Shown here one piece after another: positions 46,930 through 55,854 of a stretch of DNA of 64,000 bases; position 1 is the stretch's first letter, and every line of letters starts with the position of its first letter. A program made the position numbers and the translations under genes. Source of the DNA: Paracoccaceae bacterium (GTDB taxonomy: Bacteria > Pseudomonadota > Alphaproteobacteria > Rhodobacterales > Rhodobacteraceae); NCBI GenBank assembly GCA_902543185.1, contig CACBXB010000001.1, positions 1 through 64,000 of the forward strand, given 5' to 3'. The notes beneath the pieces are model-generated. The model did no database searches, was not told where the DNA came from, and saw nothing but the letters and a program-made list of their open reading frames with translations.

Positions 46930-47769
46930 TCATACTAAAATATTGGGCCAAATTCTTGAGGCGTTTTTGAATAAAAATTTTTCCAAAATTTCCGGCTTCA
47001 GGTTCAAGTCAAATACTGCTTGGGTAATTTTTTCATAATCCATCATAGGGTAACCAGTTCCAAATAAAACCTTATCTCTACCGTGACCTTTAAGAAATCT
47101 TAAAATTGGTTCTGGAAAAAATTTTGGGTGGTGGCCCGATGTATCAATATACAGATTTTGGTGCTTCCAGGAAAGTGCCACCAATTCTTCGCTCCAAGGA
47201 TATCCAGCATGACCTGCCACGATTACTAATTCAGGAAAATATAAGGCTATATCGTCAAGGCTACCTGGACGGCCAGTTTCATTACTTAAATTAACAGCTG
47301 TGTGTCCAGTAAGAATAAGAGCCGGTACATTCAGCTCCACACACTCAGCGTACAAAGGAAAAAAAGATGCATGGTTTGGTGGAAGTCCATATAAAAATGG
47401 CAAAAATTTCACGGCAATACAGCCCAAATCATTTACAGCGTAGCGAAGCTGTCTGATTGATTCCATACCGTTGCGAGGATCTACAGAGGCACATGGCGAT
47501 ATTAAATCCGAAGCTTTTTGAGCCGTCTCGTAAACTTTAGCGTTGGTAACCTGAGCCTCATCACAAACTGTAGCAGATAAGATAATATTAGTTATTTTTG
47601 CTTTTTTTGCCTCTTGGACCAAATTCTCTGAACTGAGCTTCATGCGGCCTTCAATACCCAGCCTTTCATATAATTCCCTCAACCTAGGATACTGTTTAAA
47701 AAAATTGTTATCCCACCAGTTAGCCCATACATCAATTATGGGTCCATTATAATTTTGGAACTCAGACAT
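46930..47769 (-). CDS. Amidohydrolase-2-fold protein without metal ligands
   Basis: TIM-barrel protein of the amidohydrolase-related (ACMSD-like) family, 279 aa. The usual N-terminal HxH reads VWANW (after IID), and the late aspartate expected in LFGTDYP is glycine (LFGTGYP). The lysine-like VKFLP and the histidines of LTGHT and VAGHAGYPW remain. The protein is full length, so it is not obviously decayed. It may be a metal-independent hydrolase or decarboxylase variant, or a non-catalytic protein. It is the first gene before the CoA-transferase and SDR on the minus strand. Confidence 0.72.
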   Translation of the reverse strand: MSEFQNYNGPIIDVWANWWDNNFFKQYPRLRELYERLGIEGRMKLSSENLVQEAKKAKITNIILSATVCDEAQVTNAKVYETAQKASDLISPCASVDPRNGMESIRQLRYAVNDLGCIAVKFLPFLYGLPPNHASFFPLYAECVELNVPALILTGHTAVNLSNETGRPGSLDDIALYFPELVIVAGHAGYPWSEELVALSWKHQNLYIDTSGHHPKFFPEPILRFLKGHGRDKVLFGTGYPMMDYEKITQAVFDLNLKPEILEKFLFKNASRIWPNILV

Positions 47770-47904
47770 TTTACCTTACATTTTAAAATTAGGTTAATAA
47801 ATTTGGAGTAATAAAAATATTTTAACTTTTGTGAGGTTAAGAAGCAGCAAGGTCATCGTCAACCCTTGTAGAGTTTATCATAATAACGAAAATATGGAGG
47901 AATA

Positions 47905-48291
47905 ATGATTAACAGCCCTAAGGATTTAGTTTTAAAATACTTCAAGGCCGTAGATGATCAGGATCTCAAATCTATTTTAGAGACCATGCAGCCAAATTGC
48001 TTATTCAGAGTTGAAACACATAGTGTTCAACTAAATGGTCAAAAAGAAATTGAGCCAATGTTTCGCCGACTTTGGCGAAATCATAAATCCGTAAAACATG
48101 AGAACTTTTATTTCATTGAGGATGGCCGGACTGGCTCTGTTGCTGTTCGGTTTAATGTAGTTAACTCTATGCACGATGGCAGTTTTGTTTTTAAATCAAA
48201 TTGTAATTTTTTCACGCTAGAAAAAAATTTATTTTCTGAAGTCCGCGTATACATGACCGGCGAAAATACTCTGGATAAGTCTGATAAGTAA
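47905..48291 (+). CDS. SnoaL/NTF2-like small protein
   Basis: Protein of 128 aa with the NTF2/SnoaL pattern: VLKYFKAVDDQDLKSILETM helix at the start and a cone of beta strands after it. The fold is used by ketosteroid isomerases, dehydratases and limonene-type hydrolases. The ATG has a strong ribosome site (TGGAGGAAT). It is a single gene divergent from the amidohydrolase-fold gene and convergent with the racemase-like gene. Activity not assignable. Confidence 0.68.
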   Translation: MINSPKDLVLKYFKAVDDQDLKSILETMQPNCLFRVETHSVQLNGQKEIEPMFRRLWRNHKSVKHENFYFIEDGRTGSVAVRFNVVNSMHDGSFVFKSNCNFFTLEKNLFSEVRVYMTGENTLDKSDK

Positions 48292-48301
48292 AAGTCAGTA
48301 A

Positions 48302-49066
48302 TTAATCATCAGCTTTTTTTGCTGCATCCATCATGGCTTCAAATAAGTGAAGTTTTGGGGTTGGAGACCCAGGATAGGCGGTTTTACTATGAGCTAGACC
48401 AGCGCCGATCATAGTTTCAGCCATCTTGTAAGTAAGTGGACCAGGATTGATTACTGGAACATTTAAGTTTTTTTTCAAAAATGAGTGTGACTGATGCATA
48501 GTCGTAGACCCTAGAATTATCACGTCTGCGCCATCTTCCTCGACCGCTGATCGCGCTGCGTCTAATAAAAGTGGAAAAATTTCTTCCTCTTTGCCAGCCA
48601 GCAGTGATTGATTGTCAGGATTTACATCTATGGATCTTATGGATGCGATATGATCTTTTATACCCAATCTTTTAATAGTCCTAGTGTATAAATGAAACCA
48701 ACTTTTCCACATGGTAACGATAGAGAACTTGTTACCCATCATCATGGCGCAAAGCATTGAAGTTTGGCCTGGACCTATTACAGGGATATCAAGACATGAT
48801 CGTAAAGCTGAAACCCCAGAGTCGCTCATTGTATCAACACAGATAGCTGAGAAGCCCTCTTTCTGTGCTTTAATTCCAACTTCTAAAATCCCAATATCTG
48901 CCAGCACCATATCTGTTTCGCTTATATAATTTTTAGGTGCAGCCTTTGTTGAGCGAAATTCAAACTTTACCTCAGAAGTCAATTTGACCGCCTTTAATTG
49001 ATCTCGTCGAGAGTTTAGGTTTTCTTTGGACATAGGAAATGGAACGATTACAAGAATTTTATGCAT
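48302..49066 (-). CDS. Asp/Glu/hydantoin racemase-superfamily protein
   Basis: Aspartate/glutamate racemase fold, 254 aa from the ATG at 49066 (an in-frame TTG at 49081 is less likely). The first catalytic cysteine is present (AICVDTMSDSG), but the second, usually in LGCAGM, is replaced by serine (LGSTTM). PVINPGPLTYKMAE at the end is typical of hydantoin-racemase-like proteins. With one cysteine it may be an isomerase or decarboxylase rather than a racemase. It lies between the SnoaL-like gene and the divergent third PrpD gene. Confidence 0.75.
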   Translation of the reverse strand: MHKILVIVPFPMSKENLNSRRDQLKAVKLTSEVKFEFRSTKAAPKNYISETDMVLADIGILEVGIKAQKEGFSAICVDTMSDSGVSALRSCLDIPVIGPGQTSMLCAMMMGNKFSIVTMWKSWFHLYTRTIKRLGIKDHIASIRSIDVNPDNQSLLAGKEEEIFPLLLDAARSAVEEDGADVIILGSTTMHQSHSFLKKNLNVPVINPGPLTYKMAETMIGAGLAHSKTAYPGSPTPKLHLFEAMMDAAKKADD

Positions 49067-49243
49067 TGTATCTTTTATCAAATTTTAATTTTAGCTCTTT
49101 GCAGTAAAACATATTTTTGAGTATTATTTTCTCAAGTACATTATAAATTTCTCAAAGTCTTCTATTTTACATAAAACAAGAAAGTAGTTGATAAGTTAAT
49201 TGTAAATCAAATATTCAACTGATTTTACTTTTAGGAAGAAAAA

Positions 49244-50575
49244 ATGCCTTCTGCTTTAAATTCATTCGTAGATCTTATTTGTGACCGAGAAAAATACCTT
49301 ATCCCGGCCAAAACAATTGAATATTCTCGTTTAGTACTGGCCGATACATTAGCGACGATAGTTGGCGGCATTGCAGAACCAGAAATGCAAAGCTTGATTA
49401 AATCTGATCTTCCTTTAGGAGAAATAAAAATTCTTGGGACAGACTTTAGAACAGATTATTTACATGCTGCTTTTCTAACTGGTACGGCTGGGACATTTCT
49501 TGAAATGGATGAGGGTAATCAATTCGCAAAAGGGCATCCAGCAATTCATATTCTACCGGCGATTTTATCAATTTCATCTAAAGCAAAAGTTACATACAAA
49601 GAATTTTTGGAAGCATTTATCATTGGTTATGATGTGGCCGCTAGAATTGGCCTTGCCTGTAACCTCAGCATGAAAATGCACCCACATGGAACATGGGGAG
49701 GCGTTGGAGCCGCTGCCGCTTTAGCGCGACTGTTTAAAATAAATAGCACACGTACTAGAGAACTTTTAAATATTGCGTCCAGCCTCACTGTAGCAACCAG
49801 CAGAAAAACTATGCTCGAAGGGGGAACGGTTCGTAACACATATGCAGGCGTATCTAATCAAATGGCACTAATGTCTCTAAGGCTTCTTGAGGCGGGAATT
49901 TGCGGCGAAAATGATGGAATAAAATCAGTTTTTGGATCTGTTGTTTCAACTTATTTAGACGAGGAAAAGGCATGTGAAAAAATTGGAGAACGGTTCGAAA
50001 TAAATCGGAACTACTTTAAGTTATACTCTTGTTGTCGATATAATCATGCGGCTTTAGATTGTCTCTGGCATCTCATCGAAAATAACCCAGAATTAAAAGA
50101 ATTTGAAAAAATTGACGAAATACTTATAGAAAGCTACTCTCTTGCAGCTGAATTAAAGGACAAAAATCCAAAAAATACGTTGGCAGCAAAATTTTCTGTT
50201 CCATTTGCCGTTGCCACCACATTGGTAAATAGATCTTCTGGGGTGAATGATTTTTCAAATCAGGCTTTAGCAAACCAAAAAACTATTTCTCTATGCCAAA
50301 AAATTAAAGTAACCGAAAACCCTAAATACACAGAGAAGCTTCCAGATCTTCGACCCGCAAAAGTTGAAGTAATTTTTTCTGATGGAAGAAAGATTACACA
50401 TTCAGTTGAAACGAACAGAGGTGATTGGCAAGATCCATACTCGACAGTGCAGATTAAAAAAAAGTTTGAATCATTAACCTCAAGAGTTTGGTCACAACAA
50501 AAATGTAACTTAACATATAACAATATTATGAAGACAGATTTAAATGATTTAGGGTATCTTAATTGGCTTGGCTAA
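49244..50575 (+). CDS. MmgE/PrpD family protein, copy 3 (divergent)
   Basis: MmgE/PrpD-fold protein of 443 aa, much less similar to copies 1 and 2 than these are to each other. It keeps family blocks such as GTAGTFLEMDEGNQFAKGHP near 84-103, MHPHGTWGG, and YSCCRYNHAALD, the region matching the catalytic histidine/lysine loop. The helix before KTMLEGGTVRNTYAG is typical of the iminodisuccinate-epimerase/cis-aconitate-decarboxylase branch. The ribosome site is AGGAAG. It stands alone; its substrate is unknown. Confidence 0.8.
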   Translation: MPSALNSFVDLICDREKYLIPAKTIEYSRLVLADTLATIVGGIAEPEMQSLIKSDLPLGEIKILGTDFRTDYLHAAFLTGTAGTFLEMDEGNQFAKGHPAIHILPAILSISSKAKVTYKEFLEAFIIGYDVAARIGLACNLSMKMHPHGTWGGVGAAAALARLFKINSTRTRELLNIASSLTVATSRKTMLEGGTVRNTYAGVSNQMALMSLRLLEAGICGENDGIKSVFGSVVSTYLDEEKACEKIGERFEINRNYFKLYSCCRYNHAALDCLWHLIENNPELKEFEKIDEILIESYSLAAELKDKNPKNTLAAKFSVPFAVATTLVNRSSGVNDFSNQALANQKTISLCQKIKVTENPKYTEKLPDLRPAKVEVIFSDGRKITHSVETNRGDWQDPYSTVQIKKKFESLTSRVWSQQKCNLTYNNIMKTDLNDLGYLNWLG

Positions 50576-50617
50576 GGCTATAAAGTATGGGTAGGTTGTT
50601 AAGTCACACAGTGCAAA

Positions 50618-50782
50618 ATGGTAGCTGAAATTTGCATAATTGGAGATGGATACAGTAGTACTGTTGTTCTTTTTAACCTTACAAAAAAAAGACAGCACAT
50701 TTTTGTGGAGATGTTGTTAGCGCAACAAAAATCGCCCACCAAGCAGAAAAGTTGACCAATATTTTAAAGAATAGCATCAATG
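50618..50782 (+). pseudogene. Remnant of an FAD/NAD(P)-binding oxidoreductase gene
   Basis: A 45-codon frame (50618-50755) begins MVAEICIIGDGYSSTVVLFNL, a clear dinucleotide-binding strand with GxGxxS, then breaks after a run of eight A. In another frame, at about 50689-50782, the sequence reads GDVVSATKIAHQAEKLTNIL, which looks like the last helix of such a protein. The middle, some hundreds of codons, is missing. This suggests an internally deleted gene, of the YdhS/HpyO-like family of FAD proteins, just upstream of 8-oxoguanine deaminase. The family call is tentative. Confidence 0.5.
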
Positions 50783-52174
50783 GAATTTGTAAACATGGCA
50801 GACCAAACGCTACTTTTAAAAAACGCAGATATATTGTGTACTATGCAGGAAGGTGGAGAGTTAAAAGATTACCGTGACGTTGAAATTAAAGGTGGTGGGC
50901 TTTTTGCACGTAATGGTATTATTGAAGCGGTTGGAGAAAGTAGCTCGCTGCCGCTAATAGCAGATACAATCATTGACATGAGAGGACATATTGTAATTCC
51001 AGGAATGGTCAACACCCATCACCATCTGTTCCAAAACTTAACACGCGCGGTGCCTGCAGCACAAAACTCAGAACTTTTTGGCTGGCTGAAAACACTATAT
51101 CCTATTTGGAGTAATATTGGGCCAGAGCATGTTTACTGGTCAACCGCTTTGGGCCTGGCTGAACTTGCGCTTAGTGGATGCACAACATCTTCTGACCATC
51201 TGTATATTTATCCCAATGGTGCTAAATTAGATGACTCTTTATCTGCAGCATCAGACATTGGCGTCAGGTTCCATGGAACAAGAGGATCAATGAGTATAGG
51301 AGAGTCGCAAGGCGGACTGCCACCTGATAGTCTAACGGAAAAAGAGTCTTTTATCCTGTCTGAAAGTCAGAGACTTATTGAAACTTATAATGACAGCGGT
51401 CGTTATGCTATGCAGCGAGTTGCTTTAGCGCCCTGCTCTCCTTTCTCAGTGAGTATAGATTTGATGCGAGAAAGCGCAGCGATGGCACGTTCTTATGGAG
51501 TGGGTTTGCACACTCATCTTGCCGAAAATGCCGAAGATATTGAGTATGGTCTACAGCAGTTTGGAATGCGGCCAGGTGAATATATTGAAGCAGTGGGATG
51601 GACAGGAGATGACGTTTGGCATGCACACTGCGTCCAATTAAATTCAGAAGAAATTAATTTGTTTGCAAAAACAGGGACAGGCATTGCCCATTGCCCTTGC
51701 TCTAATATGAGGCTTGCCAGTGGTATAGCACCAGTCAGGCAAATGCTGGATACCGGAGTAAAGGTTGGGCTGGGCGTTGATGGCTCAGCATCTAACGACA
51801 GTGGAAATATGTTAAATGAAGCGCGTCAAACTATGCTTTTGCAAAGAGTAAATTCCAAAGCCAGTGCCATGACTGCAAGAGAGGCTTTGAGGGTTGCAAC
51901 CACAGGTGGTGCATCCATTCTAAATAGAGATGATATCGGCATGCTTGTGCCGGGTTATGCTGCCGATATTACAGCTTTTAAGAGAGATAACGTTGATTTC
52001 TCGGGTAGTGACTGGGATCCTGTTGCCTCACTAGTTTTTTGTGGCCCAAGCAAAGCTAATTATACTATAATCAATGGAAAAATAGTCGTTAGTGAAGGGC
52101 AATTAACTTCTATTCCTATGGAGAAACTGGTTCACGAACATAGTAAATTATCCCGAGATTTAATTAATATCTGA
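50780..52174 (+). CDS. 8-oxoguanine deaminase
   Basis: Metal-dependent deaminase, 464 aa from ATG 50780 (459 if the ATG at 50795 is used). Metal ligands: THHHLFQN, HTHLAEN, HAHC and GVDGSASNDS. The DILCTM opening, LFQNLTRAVPAAQ and the SHxxY-like TTSSDHLYIYP block match 8-oxoguanine deaminases, which produce uric acid from 8-oxoguanine, rather than guanine deaminase or atrazine hydrolases. Urate then enters the PuuD route encoded next to it on the other strand. The tail overlaps convergent allA by 15 nt. Confidence 0.85.
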   Translation: MEFVNMADQTLLLKNADILCTMQEGGELKDYRDVEIKGGGLFARNGIIEAVGESSSLPLIADTIIDMRGHIVIPGMVNTHHHLFQNLTRAVPAAQNSELFGWLKTLYPIWSNIGPEHVYWSTALGLAELALSGCTTSSDHLYIYPNGAKLDDSLSAASDIGVRFHGTRGSMSIGESQGGLPPDSLTEKESFILSESQRLIETYNDSGRYAMQRVALAPCSPFSVSIDLMRESAAMARSYGVGLHTHLAENAEDIEYGLQQFGMRPGEYIEAVGWTGDDVWHAHCVQLNSEEINLFAKTGTGIAHCPCSNMRLASGIAPVRQMLDTGVKVGLGVDGSASNDSGNMLNEARQTMLLQRVNSKASAMTAREALRVATTGGASILNRDDIGMLVPGYAADITAFKRDNVDFSGSDWDPVASLVFCGPSKANYTIINGKIVVSEGQLTSIPMEKLVHEHSKLSRDLINI

Positions 52175-52702
52175 CACTGGATTCCTAAAACTTCCCAAGT
52201 CTATTTTTAGGCCCATATTTTCAATAAAAAATTCATTTAAATTGCAGCCGCCACCCTGCCTATCAACAACCAAAAATTTTTGTCTCTCTTGCAGAACTAG
52301 TAATGGATGATGCCAAGCACCTCTGAAGTAATTTACACCTTGATCGCCTTCTGCGAAAAAACATTCAGCTGTGCTCAAATCAGGCTCATTACCTGAGCTA
52401 TTAGACTTACATACCACGACTAACCAACCGTGTTCGGATAAAGGAAAAAAGGCCTGTGAGCCTAAAGGGTGTCTTTCCATTACTTCCAACCTAATTGGAT
52501 CAGGTCGCCGCTGGCCTTCGAAAACAGATATTATTGGTTCACCATTTTCAGTTGAAACATCTACTGATGAGAGTGCGTTAAAACGCGTAGTAGTTCCCTG
52601 ATTGATCATTAATTTTTCAGCATTTTTCAGCTCAATAACCTGACCATAAGGTGCAAAGTTGGATTTAGATAAAGGTTTGATTTTTAAATTATTTAAAGTC
52701 AT
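52160..52702 (-). CDS. allA: Ureidoglycolate lyase
   Basis: Splits ureidoglycolate into glyoxylate and urea in the cytoplasm. 180 aa, cupin-like fold. Diagnostic blocks: PLSKSNFAPYGQVIE near 9-23, VMERHPLGSQAFFPL and FRGAWHHPLLVL. It is the last gene of the eight-gene minus-strand purine operon, 3 nt after allantoicase. Its product urea can feed the urease at 23.5-28.6 kb. Confidence 0.93.
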   Translation of the reverse strand: MTLNNLKIKPLSKSNFAPYGQVIELKNAEKLMINQGTTTRFNALSSVDVSTENGEPIISVFEGQRRPDPIRLEVMERHPLGSQAFFPLSEHGWLVVVCKSNSSGNEPDLSTAECFFAEGDQGVNYFRGAWHHPLLVLQERQKFLVVDRQGGGCNLNEFFIENMGLKIDLGSFRNPVSDIN

Positions 52703-52705
52703 CTT

Positions 52706-53704
52706 CTATAGTGCTTTACCAAATATCCTTAGTCTTGAAACACCTCCATCTGGATAAATATTCAGCCTGATAGCATTAACAGGACCGAAGTCGTTGACAA
52801 TTTCTTTTTTGAATTTGTGGATGGCGTCGGCAGAAAGACTTTGTTTAGGCATTAGCTCTTTCCAATTTTCTGCAGAATTTACATCAAAACCTTTCTCAAC
52901 TAGCGCGGCTTGGACACTGCACTTATCTGGAAAGTTACCTTTGAAATGTGCGGTATCAATTTCTATTTGATCAACAAAACCTGAAGTCCCGAGTTGAACA
53001 ACTATCCAATCGTTTCCTGGCTCTCGGCGTCTGCGTGTTTCCCATCCATCTCCCATTGTCAAACCGCGGCCTTCAGATAGAAGAGCATTTACATCACCAT
53101 AGTGAGCATCATTATAACCTAAAATGCTTCCGCCTGAGCGAAGCGCGGACAGCTCAACGATGTCATTTTTTTGATTTACCCAATCGCGCTGTACGTCTCC
53201 AAATAACCGAAGCCTTGCTACTCCTCCATCTGGAAAGATATTTAACCTCACCAAGTTTACTGTGCTTAAATATTTTGACTCCAATAAATGGTGTGCATCA
53301 GGACCTAAATTAACGTGTTCAACAAGAGTGTGCCATTCAACTTTATTTATATCACCATCTAATGAATATCCCACCTCTACCATGGCTCCTGTCGGATAAT
53401 TTCCAGTGAAGTGAGCAGTATTAATATCCACAAGTTTTATAACACCCGGTTCACCCAAGCTAATGATGCACCAGTCGTGGCCTCCTTGACGGCGCCTGCT
53501 AGACTCCCAGCCATCCATCCACTTTCCGTTATCATCAAATTTGTCCGGTACAAAAACTGGTATTGTATCTTTTAACATTCTGGGAGCTTCAGCAAAAAAA
53601 TCATCACTTACCGAATGAATTTTAGTGCCCATTCTAGGTGAAGCCAGATTGACCAATCCTAGACCATATCTTCTTGCTTCCGTTGGCGGTGTCTCTATAT
53701 CCAT
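52706..53704 (-). CDS. alc: Allantoicase
   Basis: Hydrolyses allantoate to ureidoglycolate and urea. 332 aa built of two related beta-sandwich repeats: DGWESSRRRQGGHDW with NTAHFTGNYP in the first, DGWETRRREPGNDW-like and DTAHFKGNFP in the second. Each repeat ends with LFGD or IFG after SRLR/ARLR. This duplicated organisation is the hallmark of the family. It lies 19 nt after puuE and 3 nt before allA. Confidence 0.93.
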   Translation of the reverse strand: MDIETPPTEARRYGLGLVNLASPRMGTKIHSVSDDFFAEAPRMLKDTIPVFVPDKFDDNGKWMDGWESSRRRQGGHDWCIISLGEPGVIKLVDINTAHFTGNYPTGAMVEVGYSLDGDINKVEWHTLVEHVNLGPDAHHLLESKYLSTVNLVRLNIFPDGGVARLRLFGDVQRDWVNQKNDIVELSALRSGGSILGYNDAHYGDVNALLSEGRGLTMGDGWETRRRREPGNDWIVVQLGTSGFVDQIEIDTAHFKGNFPDKCSVQAALVEKGFDVNSAENWKELMPKQSLSADAIHKFKKEIVNDFGPVNAIRLNIYPDGGVSRLRIFGKAL

Positions 53705-53723
53705 AAAAAATCTTAATAACTAT

Positions 53724-54635
53724 TTACAAATTTGGGTGCGGAAATTTTTCAGTCCAATACTTAGCTATATCAATACGCTTGGCTATCCAAACTTTTTCGT
53801 GTGAAAGTATATGGTCTAAAAATTTGACGAGCCCCCTAAATCTTGCAGGACGCCCAACTATTCTGCAATGCAAACCCACGGACATCATTTTTGGCGATAT
53901 GTCACCTTCAGAATATAACGTATCAAATGCATCGATAAGATAATTAGAAAAGTGATCTGCTGTATTAAATCCTTGGGTGGTTGCAAATCTCATATCATTT
54001 GCATCAAGAGTATAGGGAACAATGAGATGAGGCTTTTTTACCTGTTTGCTCCAAAAAGGAAGATCATCTGAATAATCATCTGCATCATAAATGAAACCAC
54101 CTTCTTCTGAAATCAAATCACGTGTGTTTTCACTTGTTCTACCAGTGTACCATCCTAGTGGACGCTCACCACAAATGTCTTTGTGGATTTCGATTGCTTT
54201 CTTCATGTGGGCCATTTCTTCTGACTTTGGCATTCCATGATAATTAATCCACCTGTATCCGTGTGATGCGATTTCATGTCCATCTTTAAGTGCTTGTTCA
54301 ATCGCTGAAGGATTTCTTTGCATTGCCATTGCAACAGCAAATAAAGTTATGGGTACTTTTCTGGATCTGAATAAATCTAAAATACGCCAAACACCTGCCC
54401 TTGAGCCATATTCATAAATTGACTCCATGGACATATGCCGCGCGCTTTCAAATGGAGCCGCGCCAATTATTTCAGATAGAAAAATTTCTGAGGCTGGATC
54501 ACCATGCAAAATAGAGTTTTCAGCACCTTCTTCATAATTTAAGACAAATTGAACGGCTATTTTCGAGCCATCTGGCCAAGTTGACTGTGGCCTTTTTTGA
54601 CCGTAACCAACCATATCTCGAGGATATTCGTTCAT
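53724..54635 (-). CDS. puuE: Allantoinase PuuE (polysaccharide-deacetylase-like)
   Basis: Cofactor-independent allantoinase of the NodB/polysaccharide deacetylase fold, 303 aa, converting allantoin to allantoate. Blocks YPRDMVGYG (near 4-12), QFVLNYEEGAENS and HEIASHGYRWINY are those of PuuE. It follows puuD by 7 nt. The classical metal allantoinase (AllB) is not in the window. Confidence 0.92.
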   Translation of the reverse strand: MNEYPRDMVGYGQKRPQSTWPDGSKIAVQFVLNYEEGAENSILHGDPASEIFLSEIIGAAPFESARHMSMESIYEYGSRAGVWRILDLFRSRKVPITLFAVAMAMQRNPSAIEQALKDGHEIASHGYRWINYHGMPKSEEMAHMKKAIEIHKDICGERPLGWYTGRTSENTRDLISEEGGFIYDADDYSDDLPFWSKQVKKPHLIVPYTLDANDMRFATTQGFNTADHFSNYLIDAFDTLYSEGDISPKMMSVGLHCRIVGRPARFRGLVKFLDHILSHEKVWIAKRIDIAKYWTEKFPHPNL

Positions 54636-54642
54636 TTTTACC

Positions 54643-55851
54643 TCAATTATCTTTTAACTTTTTGTGCCATTCAGACAATAAAGCTCGCTCTTCATCATCC
54701 AACCATATTATGTTTCCTGGAGGCATGGCCCAAGAAGCTGCTGACTGCCAATAAATTTGATTCGCCAATTTTAAAATTTGCGCCTCTGTTTCAAGATAAA
54801 CCCCCTTAGGCGCAAAAGCCAAGCCATCCCAAACAGGCTCTTTTGCGTGGCAAGCACTGCATCTCTCTATTACTAATTCGACTGCGGAATTATGTACTTC
54901 GTCTTTTGATAGACTAAGATTACTTATCTCGTAATTTTCGTTAGTCGGCCCTCCAACATATGATAGTGAGATACAGCAAATGACGAGGAAAGAAGCCGCT
55001 AGCCATGTCCAATAGGGCGCTGGCAAGCCTTTGTGCTTAGTATTGAAAAAATGTCTTATCAGTGCACCAATTATTAAAATCAGTCCAAGAATTAACCAGC
55101 TATATTCTGTAGCAAAAATTATTGGGTAATGAACACCAAGCATTACAAAGATAACTGGAAGCGTAAGGTAGTTGTTATGTAAAGATCTCTGTTTCCCTCT
55201 GGCTCCATAAATAGGATTTGGCTCTTCGCCAGCTTTAAGTGCCTTTACAACTTTTTTCTGACCAGGGATTATAACCATTGCAACGTTAGCAACCATCATA
55301 GTTCCAATCGAAATACCCATTTGCATAAAAGCGCCCCGATGGGAAAAAATTTGCGTATAAATGTAAGATAGTACTATGAGAAAAATCAGTCCGGATAGAG
55401 CCAAAAGCAGGTCATTTCTTCCAAGTGGACTGCGGCATAAACCATCGTAAACTATCCACCCAAATAAAATACCACCCAAGCTCAATAGAACTGCTTGCCC
55501 TTGTGTTATATCAAGAACTTCTAAATCAATCATGTAAAGACTAGTAGAGCCGTAATACACCAGAGACATTAAGGCCATGCCCGAAATCCAAGTGCTATAA
55601 GCCTCCCACTTAAACCAGGTCAACTCGTCAGGCATTTTGCTGGGAGCTACCAGATATTTGACCATATTATAAAAACCACCGCCATGAACTTGCCATGCCT
55701 GGCCATTAGCCTCTTTGGGCAATTCTTTTCCAGGCTTTAAACTCAAATCCAGCGCAATAAAATAAAAGGAAGAGCCAATCCATGCAACGCCCGCAATCAC
55801 GTGCACCCAACGAACGATCATTTCGGACCACAACCAAAAATAATCAAACAT
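54643..55851 (-). CDS. puuD: Urate hydroxylase PuuD, membrane-bound with cytochrome c domain
   Basis: Oxidises urate to 5-hydroxyisourate at the inner membrane, passing electrons to the respiratory chain. 402 aa: about 300 residues with eight or so hydrophobic segments (start MIVRWVHVIAGVAWIGSSFYF) and a C-terminal cytochrome c domain with CSACH near 332-336. The loop WQVHGGGFYNMVKYLVAP is typical. It lies between xdhC and puuE in the operon; a soluble uricase is absent. Confidence 0.93.
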   Translation of the reverse strand: MFDYFWLWSEMIVRWVHVIAGVAWIGSSFYFIALDLSLKPGKELPKEANGQAWQVHGGGFYNMVKYLVAPSKMPDELTWFKWEAYSTWISGMALMSLVYYGSTSLYMIDLEVLDITQGQAVLLSLGGILFGWIVYDGLCRSPLGRNDLLLALSGLIFLIVLSYIYTQIFSHRGAFMQMGISIGTMMVANVAMVIIPGQKKVVKALKAGEEPNPIYGARGKQRSLHNNYLTLPVIFVMLGVHYPIIFATEYSWLILGLILIIGALIRHFFNTKHKGLPAPYWTWLAASFLVICCISLSYVGGPTNENYEISNLSLSKDEVHNSAVELVIERCSACHAKEPVWDGLAFAPKGVYLETEAQILKLANQIYWQSAASWAMPPGNIIWLDDEERALLSEWHKKLKDN

Positions 55852-55854
55852 TAC

